NCBI GenBank assembly: GCA_030849075.1
Contig: JASAOO010003141.1
Location: 1 to 24,749 of the forward strand
DNA from: Zelonia costaricensis
Lineage: Eukaryota > Euglenozoa > Kinetoplastea > Trypanosomatida > Trypanosomatidae
Direction: 5' to 3'
Length of the DNA: 24,749 bases
Under the pieces are notes generated by a model. It ran no database searches. It saw only the letters and a list, made by a program, of their open reading frames with translations, and had not been told where the DNA came from. This document shows, one piece after another, positions 1-10,200 of the stretch; the stretch's first letter is position 1; every line of letters begins with the position of its first letter. The translations under genes were made by a program, and so were the position numbers.

Positions 1-1410
1 GAGGGAGGCGAGTGCACGTGAGCAACACAAGTAGTGTGATAAGAGGAGACTCCGCAAGACGCACGTGGAGAAGTCGTTGGATGCCAGGCGGCGTCGCTCG
101 TCGCATCGTTGTCTGACATCGCCACCGCACGTCCTCATCGTACATCTGTGCGTGCACGAGGCGAGGGTGGGCAGGGGGACATGCGTGGGTTGGGGGGGGG
201 GAGAGGCTCGAGGCGAGTCCTGTGAAGCGTGTACCGCTGCAGTACCGCCTGCACGGCACGGAGCGTGCTCGTCCGGGGAGCGGGGGGGAGGTGGAGTGGA
301 GTGTGTGCAGTGCGGTCCAAAAGGGAGCGACGCCAACACTCCTCCCCTCCCCTCCCCCGCCTCTCTTCCCGCCCCGCACCCCCGCCCCGACGTATTCGGG
401 CCACCGCGGTGGCCCTCGTCATCGCGGCCGTCACTTTCGTTTCGTTTTTCATGTTTCACGTTGTCTTTCCCTGTGGCGGAGTGCGGAGCCACAGCACAGA
501 CACGCTGACAAACACCGATGGACGGGGAGGAGTGGGGAGCACGAGAGTGATGCGCCGCAGCTGACCAGCCGCGCACCCCCCTTCACAGCAGGGGGGGGGG
601 GGCGGTTCAACAGCCCTCCCCCTCCCCCTCCCCCATCACAGCACACATCCTTGCATCTCCCCAAGTTTACGCAGAGACGGAGAGGGAGACGTCCTCGTAC
701 GCTCTCTTCCCTGTGGCGTGCACGTGTTTGTGTGCGTGTGTATGTGCGTGTTGAGAACTGCACAAGAGGAAGCGCGAGGCCAACAGGCTGAGGGGAGGAG
801 GAGGGGAGGGGGACAGAGCGTCGACGCTGACGACGACAACCTTCGACTGTGCACCTTCGCCTCGCTGTCCGGCTATCCCGTACGCGCCGCCCACCACACC
901 ACCTAGCCGCGGACGCCGTGGGACGGAGGGGGGGAGGAAGAAGCTGATGACAGGGCAAGGAGGGACACGGGTTACGGCGCGTTTCGGGGCGGCCCCCGTC
1001 AGGGACGCCCGCGTATGGTACATGAAAGGTGATTTACATGAGCATCCGGCAAGTAGGAAGAGAAAAGAGAAAAGACAAAGGAAGAAGACGCGAGGTGGCA
1101 CGATAGCACCCGGCTTTGAAGCAGCGCAGCTCCAGTGAGAACCAACTCCCAACACAAGCACAGCACCCACGACAGGAGGGGGGGGTGCGCGGGCGTCAGA
1201 GCCACTCTCGCTCGTGGGCCGCGCACCCACCACGCCCCATTCCACAAATACACACACACACACACACGGTCGCACCCATGACCGCCATGCGCACACGTAG
1301 AGAGGAGGGATCTAACAACAAGAATATAGAAAGAAGTGAGGCAACCCCCTCCCCCTCCCCCCTCCCCCTTCCCCCCGCGACGCGCCGACGCGCCGACGCG
1401 GCCGGAGGCT
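1..1410. other. Intergenic/UTR region, no gene supported
   Basis: This is the region downstream of the stop of the minus-strand coiled-coil gene, up to the left edge. It should hold that gene's 3' UTR and the leader of the next minus-strand gene beyond the edge. The open frames here are made of low-complexity sequence (Pro/Arg/Ser-rich) and overlap one another on both strands, and none resembles a protein family. Visible elements are a G12 run at 591-602, pyrimidine-rich plus-strand stretches near 614-636 and 1345-1377, an (AC)9 microsatellite at 1250-1267, and purine-rich plus-strand blocks (780-815, 915-940). The purine blocks are pyrimidine tracts on the transcribed strand and could be trans-splicing signals for the gene to the left. 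I saw no RNA gene. Confidence 0.6.
1250..1267. repeat. (AC)9 microsatellite
   Basis: Nine uninterrupted AC units lie in the presumed 3' UTR of the coiled-coil gene. This kind of repeat is common in Leishmania intergenic DNA. Confidence 0.95.
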
Positions 1411-2790
1411 TCAAATTGCGGGGCAGCGGTAGAGGTACGGCAGGCCCTGCGTGCGCTCCTTCGACTGCTGCAGCTCGCGCAGGATGCGGGCCGGCTGGGC
1501 GGCCCCCCCGTCGGCGTCCGACGCCATCGGCATCGCATTTGCGCCGACCTGCACGACGCGCGGCTCTGGGATCGCCGGCGGGTCCGCGGCCGGCGGTGGC
1601 GACGCAGCCGTGGTGGCCTGCTTGCCCGACCCTGGCTTGGGGGCCCGCTGCAACAGCATCGCCTCCGTCACGTCCACGTGCCCCTCCAGCGCGCACCGCT
1701 GCAGCACCCGCGCGAGGCTGTGGCGTGTGTGAATTTTCTGCAGGGACGGTGAGGCGGCGAACAGGCGCTCGGCGAGGGCGATGGCGTCCCGGCTGATGGC
1801 CTTCTTGAGCAGCCGACCGCGGCCGGTGCTGGTGTTGTCCCAGTCGTGGGCGTGCACCGCCTGGGCCGCCGGCAGCGCCGCCCGCACCGCCGCCCCGTCC
1901 GCGCCGCCCTCCTGCGGCCGGCCGGGGCGGCCCCGCAGGATCAGCTGCGCCTCCGACGGCGTGACGACGGAGTTGAGGTCGTCCTCGTCCTCCGCGGCGT
2001 CGCGGCGGATCTCGTCGACGGACCAGTCGTTCGCCTTCGCGATCTTCTCGACACGGTCCCGCATGACGCCCAGCGCCTCCGCCACCTCGAAGTCGGAGAT
2101 GAAGCGCTCGTAGTCGAGATTCTCGGCGAAGTCGAGCAGGTCGCGGTCGATGTCGAGCTCCGCGTCGAAGGCCTCCTCCTCCGTGAGGGCCCACTTCGGC
2201 TTGCGCTGCGCCGCCGCCGTCGCCCCAGCCTTGCGCGTGGCCGCGACGTACGCGTCCATCGACTTCTGCATGTCGTACGCGGGCGCCGCCACGCCGGTGG
2301 GCGGGCTCGCCGCGAGTTGCTGCTGCTGCTGCTCCACGCGCTTGCGCTTCTCCGCGTCGCGCAGGCGGGCTGCCCGCTGTGCCGCCTCCACCTCAATCTG
2401 GCGGTCCGAGTCCTTCATCGACTTCATCTGCCGCGCGAAGCTGCGCAACCAGCGGCGATGGCGCGAGATGGCCTGCGCCGACTTGGTCTGGTGCAGACGC
2501 TGGTTGGAGGCCCGCAGCTGCTCCTGGCCCGCACGCGCGTCGCGGTGCTCGCGTGAGGGGCCGTAGCCAAGCGGGTTGCCGGTCGGGTTCGAGGGGACAA
2601 ATGGCGCGGACGAGATGCCGCCCGTGACGCTGCTACTGTCCGTGCCGCCATTGCCGCCGCCGCCGAGGTTGGTGGGCCGCTCACAGAGCAGGATGCCCTT
2701 GTAGTTCTCCACGGCGAAGTGGGTGGTGTAGCCGGACTGGGCGTACATCGCCGGCGGCTGGCTGACTATCACATCCTTGTACGTCTCCAT
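1411..2790 (-). CDS. Conserved coiled-coil protein, possibly flagellar (459 aa)
   Basis: The frame runs from an ATG at 2790 to a TGA at 1411-1413. The longer open frame reaching 3207 crosses a GT microsatellite and pyrimidine tracts and is leader, so the METYKDV start was chosen. I do not recognise a named family. Residues 1-40 form a conserved-looking head with the string VENYKGILLCERP (28-40), followed by a Gly/Ser linker. Residues 80-160 are a charged helical segment, probably coiled coil, ending in a Q5 run. Residues 198-262 are an acidic helical module around DLLDFAENLDYERF. An Arg/Leu-rich helical part covers 325-385, and the tail is Pro/Ala-rich. The architecture is typical of cilium-associated proteins, and the upstream neighbour is a probable central-pair protein, so a flagellar role is an inference only. 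I am sure it is a gene and unsure of its function. Confidence 0.85.
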   Translation of the reverse strand: METYKDVIVSQPPAMYAQSGYTTHFAVENYKGILLCERPTNLGGGGNGGTDSSSVTGGISSAPFVPSNPTGNPLGYGPSREHRDARAGQEQLRASNQRLHQTKSAQAISRHRRWLRSFARQMKSMKDSDRQIEVEAAQRAARLRDAEKRKRVEQQQQQLAASPPTGVAAPAYDMQKSMDAYVAATRKAGATAAAQRKPKWALTEEEAFDAELDIDRDLLDFAENLDYERFISDFEVAEALGVMRDRVEKIAKANDWSVDEIRRDAAEDEDDLNSVVTPSEAQLILRGRPGRPQEGGADGAAVRAALPAAQAVHAHDWDNTSTGRGRLLKKAISRDAIALAERLFAASPSLQKIHTRHSLARVLQRCALEGHVDVTEAMLLQRAPKPGSGKQATTAASPPPAADPPAIPEPRVVQVGANAMPMASDADGGAAQPARILRELQQSKERTQGLPYLYRCPAI

Positions 2791-2916
2791 GGCGCTGGGG
2801 TAGGGGCGAGGGTGGGGAGTGGTTGACAGGCGAGTGAGCTGCGCCGACGCGAGGACACCTGCGTTGCAGCGAGGAATAACAAGAAACGAAATACGTGCCG
2901 GCGCGCTCGTCGTCGA

Positions 2917-2943
2917 CTCGGGGGGAGGGGGAGGGAGAAGGGC
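2917..2943 (-). promoter_or_regulatory. Putative spliced-leader acceptor for the coiled-coil gene
   Basis: On the minus strand a pyrimidine tract (complement of 2921-2943) is followed directly by an AG at 2918-2917. Trans-splicing there would leave a 5' UTR of about 126 nt before the ATG at 2790. A pyrimidine tract followed by the first AG is the usual trypanosomatid rule. A second tract at 3000-3040 could be used instead. Confidence 0.5.
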
Positions 2944-3077
2944 GGGTAGAAAGGCCGACCCAGCGCAGACGGGTACTGCGGCTCGGTGTGGAGCGCGTGA
3001 GAGAGAGGGAGGGGGAAGGGGTGAGGAGGAGAGATGGGGATGAGCGGCTACGTGGGAGAAGCGATGTGACTGCGTCC

Positions 3078-3099
3078 GTGTGTGTGTGTGTGTGTGTGT
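3078..3099. repeat. (GT)11 microsatellite
   Basis: Eleven GT units upstream of the coiled-coil gene. They lie upstream of the proposed splice acceptor at 2917, so they would not be in the mature leader. Confidence 0.95.
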
Positions 3100-3600
3100 A
3101 TGTGTGGCTGGCTGACATACACCGAGCTTCAAGAAAGCGGCGCCGCGTCTTCCTCCGGGAGAGATCGTCTGCATCGCCGCGGCGCCACAGCGAGGCGCGC
3201 CACGCAAGGCTCCACCAAGAAGAGGGCCCTGACGTCAGCGGTGCGGCGCCGAGGCACTTCCGCGCCAGGGTGGCAAGCGCACTCCTGCGAGTGCACCGGC
3301 CTTCCTCTCTCCAGCAGCAAGGAACCGCACAATGGAGGGGGGGGGGCCACAGCACCCGTGCGAGTGGAGAGGGAGAGAGGGGGCCGCGTGACGCCGATCA
3401 ATGCGAAGCGGCCGTTGTGTTTCTTCGATTTATATTTGAGTGGCGCAGCGGTAGAGGCGCGGCGCCTGACGGTGCCATCCCTGACTGTCAACAAGGGGGG
3501 GGGGTATGATACATTCACAATGCCACGGGCGTACAGGGCCGACTCCAGCGACCCCTGGGCCCGCGCAAGACGCGCCTCGCCTGGCGAGTCTCTTCCGCGT

Positions 3601-3614
3601 GGGGGGGGGGGGGG
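3601..3614. repeat. G14 homopolymer
   Basis: Fourteen consecutive G on the plus strand, which is C14 on the transcribed minus strand. It lies in the intergenic region and is the longest G run noticed in the window. Confidence 0.9.
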
Positions 3615-4247
3615 AAGGGGGCGCGGAGAAGAGGAAGAAGAGCCCGCACGCAGTCGAGCCCGTGGAGCGGCGAGATGAGGAAAGAAAAAAAAAAAGAGCG
3701 ATCAGAGTACATGGGAAGGCGGGGTGCAGTGCTCCTGCACTCTCTCCGCCGTCTGACCGCTCGCCGGCGCCGCGGCGGCGGTGGCACCCGCGACCGACGG
3801 CGATGCGAAACACACTCCAGTGCGAGATCGGCGTCGTGGGGAGGAGACGAGAGGGCACCACGCGCGCAGGCTCGTAACGAAGGGGGGAGGGGGGAGGGGA
3901 GAGGAGGGGGGGGGTTGAGGCGGACTGAGGCGGGCCACACCTCATCCCGCGGCACCTGCGCACACGCATGTGCACACAAACACGCGTGCACAGGCGTGGA
4001 TGGACACAACTAGGCTACATCATCAACACCCCTCCCCCCTCGCCTGCCCCGCCCCGCCCCGTGCTTCTCGCAGCACAACAACGACGGCAGCAGCCGAGGG
4101 AAAAGCAAGAAAGCAAATCGGCTGTCGACAGCCGCGGCCGGCACATCGGGCATCAACACACGCGCATAAGAGGAACCGCACGCGGCCCACGTGCGTCTAC
4201 ACGGCTCACACCGCGTTGCCGCCGTGATGGTGCTCAACGCCGACGCC

Positions 4248-7200
4248 TCAGAAGTGCTCACGCATCAGCAGTGATGCCCAGCGCGAGGAGAGCAGCAGCG
4301 GCAGCGTCACCCCCTTCGTCCCCTCCACCTGTAGCAGCAGCTGCACATCCGTGATGAAATCTGGCACGCCGGCGCCGTGGTCCGCCAGCGCGGCCCCCGC
4401 GGTGCGGATCGGCGGGCTCAGCAGGCGGCCCAGCGCGGCGCACTCGTCTCGTGTGAGCACCATGGTGTCCTCGATGTACATCGCGGCGTCGGCGTCCACG
4501 TCCGCCTCGTCTGCGCCCATCGGCACGTCGCGGGCCCGCCGCAGCGCCGCGAGGCAGTGGAAGGCGCGACGCAGCCGCTCCTCCGCCGCCCCAGCGCGGC
4601 GGCCGGCCCCGACGAGCAGCCGCACCAGCGACACCAGCAGCGGCGCCTTGGCCGTGGTCACCGCCCCTGTCGGGCTGCATGACGCCTGCTGCTGCGGTGG
4701 CGGCGACTGGGGCACCTCCGCAAGCAGCACCCGCCACAGCGCCCAGCACCGCTGCAGGTCCTCGCCCTGGCTCGCCGTGTCCGGTGCGGACCAGGCGCGC
4801 CACCACCACTGCACGAGGGGCCACTCGGCCGGCATCTCGCCAGGTGCCGGCCTCGACGTTGTCACGAGCGGCAGTGGAGGAGGCGGGGCGGTCGTGCACA
4901 CCAAGGGGTACTGCGCCAGCACCGCCGACGGCAGCGAGCCGATTGTGTGACGCGCTGTGCCGGAGCTCGGCACCCCTGCCCCCGTCCGCGACCGCTCCGG
5001 CACCGGCAGCAGCGGGCACTGATCGGCAAGGCCAGTCCGCTCCTCATCCACGTCGGGCTGCTCCAGCGTCATGGACTCGTACGCGCTGAGACTGCACTGC
5101 CCGCAGAAGCAGCAGCGGCGTAGCACCAGGTTCGTCAGCCACAGCTCCACGTCGACGAGCGGCGGCGACGGCGGTGTGGCCGCGGGCGCCGGGTGCCCGC
5201 ACGGGGCCAGTACAATGGTCACAACGTTGCCCATTGTGTTCGGCGCGTCGACCGCCGTCACCGCCGCGGCGCCGGCGCCACCGGCACCCGCCGTGGCACC
5301 CGCCACGGAGGACGTGGCCAGCGACGAGTCCTCTGCGAGGGCCGCGGCGCAGAGCCGCTCCACATCGCCGGTGGTGAGGAAGGGCAGCTGCGTCTCAGCC
5401 CCCGGGCGGCATGGACAGCTGTGCAGCAGGTACGCGTCGGGCGCCGTGTCGGGCAGGGCCATGGCACGTGCCATCGCCGCGGCGTAGCTCGCCGGCCGCG
5501 TCGACCCGCGCACCCCGCCAGCGCCGGCTGCCTCGGTCATCGGGTAGCCCGCCTTCGCGGCTAGCGCTGCCGCGGCGTCAGGGAGCCCGCGCCAGACGCG
5601 CTGGAGCTGCTGTACGAGGAGGCCGCGACGGAACGACTCGACGTTGGCCATGGCGCCGGCCACGGCCGCGGGCTCGGGCTCGACGCTGGCGGGGCGGAGA
5701 GCGCCGAGAAGCACCTCCAGCTGCCCGCAACGCCACGGGCTCGGCCGCGGCGCCGCCGGCACCATCGCCGCGGTGAAGGCGCTGCCCGACGCGGATGTGC
5801 CGGCTGCTGCGGCTGCGGCCGCTTCGCTGCCGAGGTGCAGCACGGCGAAGGGGCCGTCGGCGAGCTCGTCCAGGCTGCGTGGCCGCCGCGCGCGGGGGGC
5901 GGGAGAGGCAGGGCACGCCGCCGCGGAGGCGGACGCGGGGCGCGTGGAGAGGGCATCGCGGTAAAGCATCTCCACCCACGCCGCCGCACCGTCGCGGGCC
6001 GCGCAGGCCATGCGCCGGGCCTCGTGAATCACGAGCGCGACGCGGGCCAGCGGGGCGGGTTGCTGGACGGCGTGCCGCAGCAGCACCTCCACCGAGCCAG
6101 GAAGGTGGTCCGCGACGAGGATCTCCGCCGTCGACGCAGCGGCGTCGCCCTCGCTCACCTGCGAGGGTTGCAGCTGCAGCGGCGCGTCCGTGCCGGCGGC
6201 CGGCGACGTGCCGGCGAGGTTGTTGAGGCCGCAGCTCAGCAGATGTTGCGTCGCCACACTGACCGCCACTGCCGCGACCTGCGGCCAGTACGCCTGCTCC
6301 AGCCGCGAGGTGAGCGTCGCGCTCGCGTCCTTCGCCTCCTCGCAGGCGAGCGCGCCGACCAGCGCCTGTGCCGCCTCCGCGGGGAGGCGCGGTGCGACGG
6401 CGAGGAACCCTTCCTCGAGGTCGTCGCCAACCGACATGGAGGCCGAGGCGTCGAAGAGTACGCCGACCTCGCTGCGGTGGTGCCGCGTGATGCTGACACA
6501 CAGCAGCCGCACCGACGCCGCCAGCTGCGCGAGGCACACATCGACAGAGAGGCGCACGAGCAGCGCGAGGCACTCCTCCACGCGTCGGATGGCGTGCGCC
6601 GTGTACGCCGCCATCGCCTCCTTCGCCCTGGCGTAGCTCTGGTCGATGCCGGTGAAGTGCGCCGTGGTGCTGAATGTCGAGCCGGAGTGCGAGCCGTCGG
6701 GGTGGTGCGGGCGCGAGCCGCGGTCCCGGAAGACCTCTTCAGCCACGAGCTGGTGGAGCCGCTCGGCGTACTGCAGCACACCGGCCCACACCTCCGCCTC
6801 CGCCATCAGCGCGTCCGTCACCGCGGTGGTGACCTCCTCGCCGAACATCGGGTGGTCCTTGTCCAGTGGCCCCCACAGGGGGGCCGTGGGCAGGGTGCCG
6901 CTGAAGCCCTCGCTGGTGCGCCGCAGCCGCGCACACGCGGCCTCACCAAATCGGTAGTCGCTCAGCCGAAACGGCTCGGCCAGCTGCCGCGGCGCCAGCG
7001 ACTCGTTCGTGAGCACGCGGCCCGTGGCGGGGCGGCAGGTGAAGCGCAGCTGCGACGTCAGCTGGTCCACCGTGCGTGCCCGCGCCTCGGCCTGTGCGTG
7101 GTGCTGCACCGTGCCCCCGTCCTGCAGACGCACGCTCGAGGCGGCGCGCCAGATGGCCGAGCCGAGGCTTGTAGTCGCCGCGGCGATGTCGCCTGGCCCA

Positions 7201-10200
7201 GGCGGTGGCGGCGGCGGCGCGGTGGCGGCAGCGGCGGCGTTGGAAGGGGCGCCGTGGTCGCTGATGTCCTGCACCCGCGAAAAGAAGAGGGCGCGCGGCA
7301 GCAGCACCTCCTCGGCCGCGGCGGCCGCCTTGCCCGTCCCGCTCCCGCCGTTGGCGGCCGTGCCCGGCGCGGTGGACGCGTTGTCGCCGGCCCGGGAGGC
7401 GGCCATGGAGACGCTGGCGCGGCGCGAAGTGGCCAACGTTGACCGCTCCGCCTCTGCGCCGGGCGCGCTGAAGATGCCGCTCATGCTCACGGCCGGCTTG
7501 TCACGACGCTTGGCCGCCTGGCGTAACGACACGGCCGCGTTGCGCGCCGAGCCTGCGGCGTTCTCACCGCTGCCGCCCTGGCCGTGCACGACGACGGCGG
7601 CGGCCCAGTCCTTGCGCTGCCGGTGCTGCATCGCGTGTTGCTGCTTCAGCTCTGTACGCAGTCGCTCCACGTCCCACGTGTTCACGCACAGCAGAGCGGC
7701 CGCTGCCGCCGCCGCCGCGGTCGCGGTGGCCCCCGCTGCGGTGGAGACGCCGGCCGCCGAGGGCGGCGAGGTCGGTGCGGCGCCGGCGTAGGGCGACCCC
7801 ACCGCGTTGCCGCCGGCCGGCCGCACGCTCGCCGCCCGCACCGCCGCCACCTCCTTCGCCGCCGCCGCCGCCGCCACCCCGGCCACACCGCCGTGCAAGT
7901 CGCGGGCGGCGGGGTGGTAGACGGGGTGCGTGTACTCGGGGCCGCCAGCAGCCCGCATCGCACTGCCGACGACGAGCGAGAAGGTGCCGAATTCGTCCTC
8001 GCCGTCGTCGCCGGCACCACCACCACCACCACTACCCGCCGCCGACCGCTGCGCCACGACGTCAGCGGCGAAGGAGGCGGCCTCGAGCCGGCGCTGCCGG
8101 GTCGGCAGGTCGTAGACGAGGAACGTCGCCAGCACCCCCAGCGGGGGTAGCGCCAGCGTCGCCGTGAGGGACTCCGTGATGGCCGCCGCCGCGGACTCCT
8201 CAGCGCCGGGGACTGCCTTGGCGAGTCGGCTGCCCTTGGCGCGGGTCGGGGCTGCTGAGACGCCCTTCGGCCCCTTCGCTGGGGCCGGGGAGCGCTGCTT
8301 GCTCGACTCCGCGGCGGCCGCGGCGGCCACGGCGGCCTGCTGCTCCGCGGCGCGCCGCCGCCCCTCCGCCTCCATCATCTCCGCCTCCGCCGCGGCCGTC
8401 GCCTGACGCAGCCGCCGCGCGAACGTTTCGGTGAAGGCGACGGTGTCGGGGAAGCCCACGAGGAGGAGCGTGCGCAGCGGCATGCTGGACAGCGCGGCGA
8501 GGTTGATTTCACCGCCGTCGTCCTCGGCGGCGACGGAGCCGGTGGCGGCGGCGCCGGGGGGTGGGGCGGGACGCGGCACCCACGACGGCATCCGCTCGCC
8601 CGCCAGCACGCCAAGGTTGTAGCGGTGCACTCGCACCACCTCCCGCACGACGACTTCGACGAGCTGCTGCTCGTGCTCGCGCCGCCCATCCGGTGAGGCA
8701 CCGCTGACGCGTTGGCTGAAGCGGGATGAAGCACCGGCGCTGGTGCCCGGGCTGGGGGCTGCTCCGCCACCGCCCTGCAGCACCCCGACGCCGCCCCCGA
8801 GGCCGAGCGCGTTGGTGCCACCGCCCCCGCCGCTGGTGGAGGCGTGCTGCTGCCCGCGCTGCGGCCGCCCTGCCGACCCGCTGCGCCGCGTGTCCCCGGC
8901 GGCGGCGCTCATCGCCCCCGTGCCCATCAACGTGCGGGGCGTCACGTACGTGGCCACGACCCCGCCCTCCGCGCTGGCCACGTCGCCCGCCTCGACACCG
9001 ATGTCGCTCACGGTGAAGGAGGAGAGGTGCTCGTCGGCAGGGGACGGCACCGCCGACACCGCCACCGCGGCGTACGCCGTGTCGCCGCTCGTGCCGTCCG
9101 TGCCGTCGTTCCACGAGGTCGACAAGCGCCGCGAGGCGCCCGAGCGGCGGTGCGGCGACTGCGGGGACCCGGTCTGCGGCTGCTGCTGCTGCTGCTGCTG
9201 CATCAACTTACGGTAGACGCACAAGTCCACCGTGTCCGCCAGCAGCCGAGCACCGCTGAGGTCGTCGCCGTAGACGAAGCAGGCCGCCGGCGGCATGCGC
9301 TGCGCCCAGCCAGGCAGCAGCTCCTCTCGGTAACAGGGCGTGTAGCTCGGCAACACGGCCGCGCTGCCGCTGCCAATGCTCGCCTCGTTCGCAGCCATGT
9401 CAGCCGCCGCGAGACTCGCCTCGTCCGCGGCGCGACGCACGGACTCCTCGGCCGCCTTGCGCTGGCGGGTCACCTCGGCGTGGAGGCGGGCGAGCACGAC
9501 GGTGACGGCCTCGCCCTGCGCGCGCGCCGCCTCGTGCGTCTCGGCCTCCGCCGCGACCGTGATGCACCGCGCCGCCTCGAGCTGCAGGCTTGCATCGGCG
9601 CGCTGCTCCAGCGTGTGCTGCAGTATGTCTGCGCTCCTCGTCGCGGACAGCTCCGCCTGCTCCAAGATGACGGCCTCGTCGACGGCGTCGCCGGCTGCCG
9701 CGGCTGCCGCGGCGGCGTGCAGGGAGGCGGGGAAGACGAGCGTGTCCACCCACTCGCGCCACTGCGTGACCGGCAGGTCCTGCTGCAGCCGGTACACGGG
9801 GCGCCCCGCCAGCCCCGTCACGGGCAGGTGCCGGTTGTCGGACACCTCCATGGCGAGCTCAGCGAGGCCGCCGGCGACGCCCGCGCACCACGCCACGAGC
9901 TCGTGCTGCTTCCGCACCCGCCGCTCTGGTGCCGCGCCGACGTGCGCGATCGGCTCCACGCTGGCGGACATTGCCCGGGACAGGGCAGTCTCCAGCTGCT
10001 GCGGCTCGTGGCGGCTCTGCCGGTGGGCAACGGCGGCCTTCATCGTCCGCTCGGCTCGCAGTCCGTGCGCGCGGTCAGCACGGCTCTTCTGCCCCGCCCG
10101 CGCCGCGGCCTCCGCCGTGTCGCTGGCCAGCAGTGCCTTGTCCGTCACGGCGGTGTGCTCCGCGTGGGCCGCGGCCGCCCCGGCCCCGCCATTCCTGGCA

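Larger units (their letters stand above)
2791..4247. other. Intergenic region: 5' leader of coiled-coil gene and 3' UTR of giant gene
   Basis: There are 1,457 bases between two minus-strand genes. They hold a likely trans-splice acceptor (2917-2918), purine-rich plus-strand tracts at 2921-2943 and 3000-3040 that are pyrimidine tracts on the transcribed strand, a (GT)11 repeat (3078-3099), a G14 run (3601-3614) and a plus-strand C-rich stretch near 4027-4065 just past the stop of the giant gene. A tRNA-like A-box string near 3442-3465 was examined and rejected. No protein or RNA gene is supported. Confidence 0.6.

Noticed and set aside
1..1410. Several overlapping open frames of 60-200 codons at the left edge
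   Set aside because: They are Pro/Arg/Ser-rich low-complexity sequences overlapping on both strands, as expected for GC-rich UTR.
1424..3459. Shared CAGCGGTAGAGG 12-mer at 1425-1436 and about 3448-3459
   Set aside because: A pair of identical 12-mers is expected by chance in a window of this size, and the flanks do not match.
3442..3470. tRNA-like A-box string (TGGCGCAGCGGTAGAGGCG)
   Set aside because: The D-arm can be drawn, but the following bases give a 4-base-loop hairpin instead of an anticodon arm, and no T-loop (GGTTCGAAT-type) follows. It is probably chance.
6435..6452. von Willebrand A (MIDAS-like) DASASM at residues 1355-1360 of the giant protein
   Set aside because: The surrounding sequence is helical and lacks the alternating strands and later Thr/Asp metal ligands of a vWA domain. 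The short motif is probably coincidental.
5835..7442. 535-codon plus-strand open frame
   Set aside because: It is antisense to the giant gene, with shadow composition and no recognisable domain.
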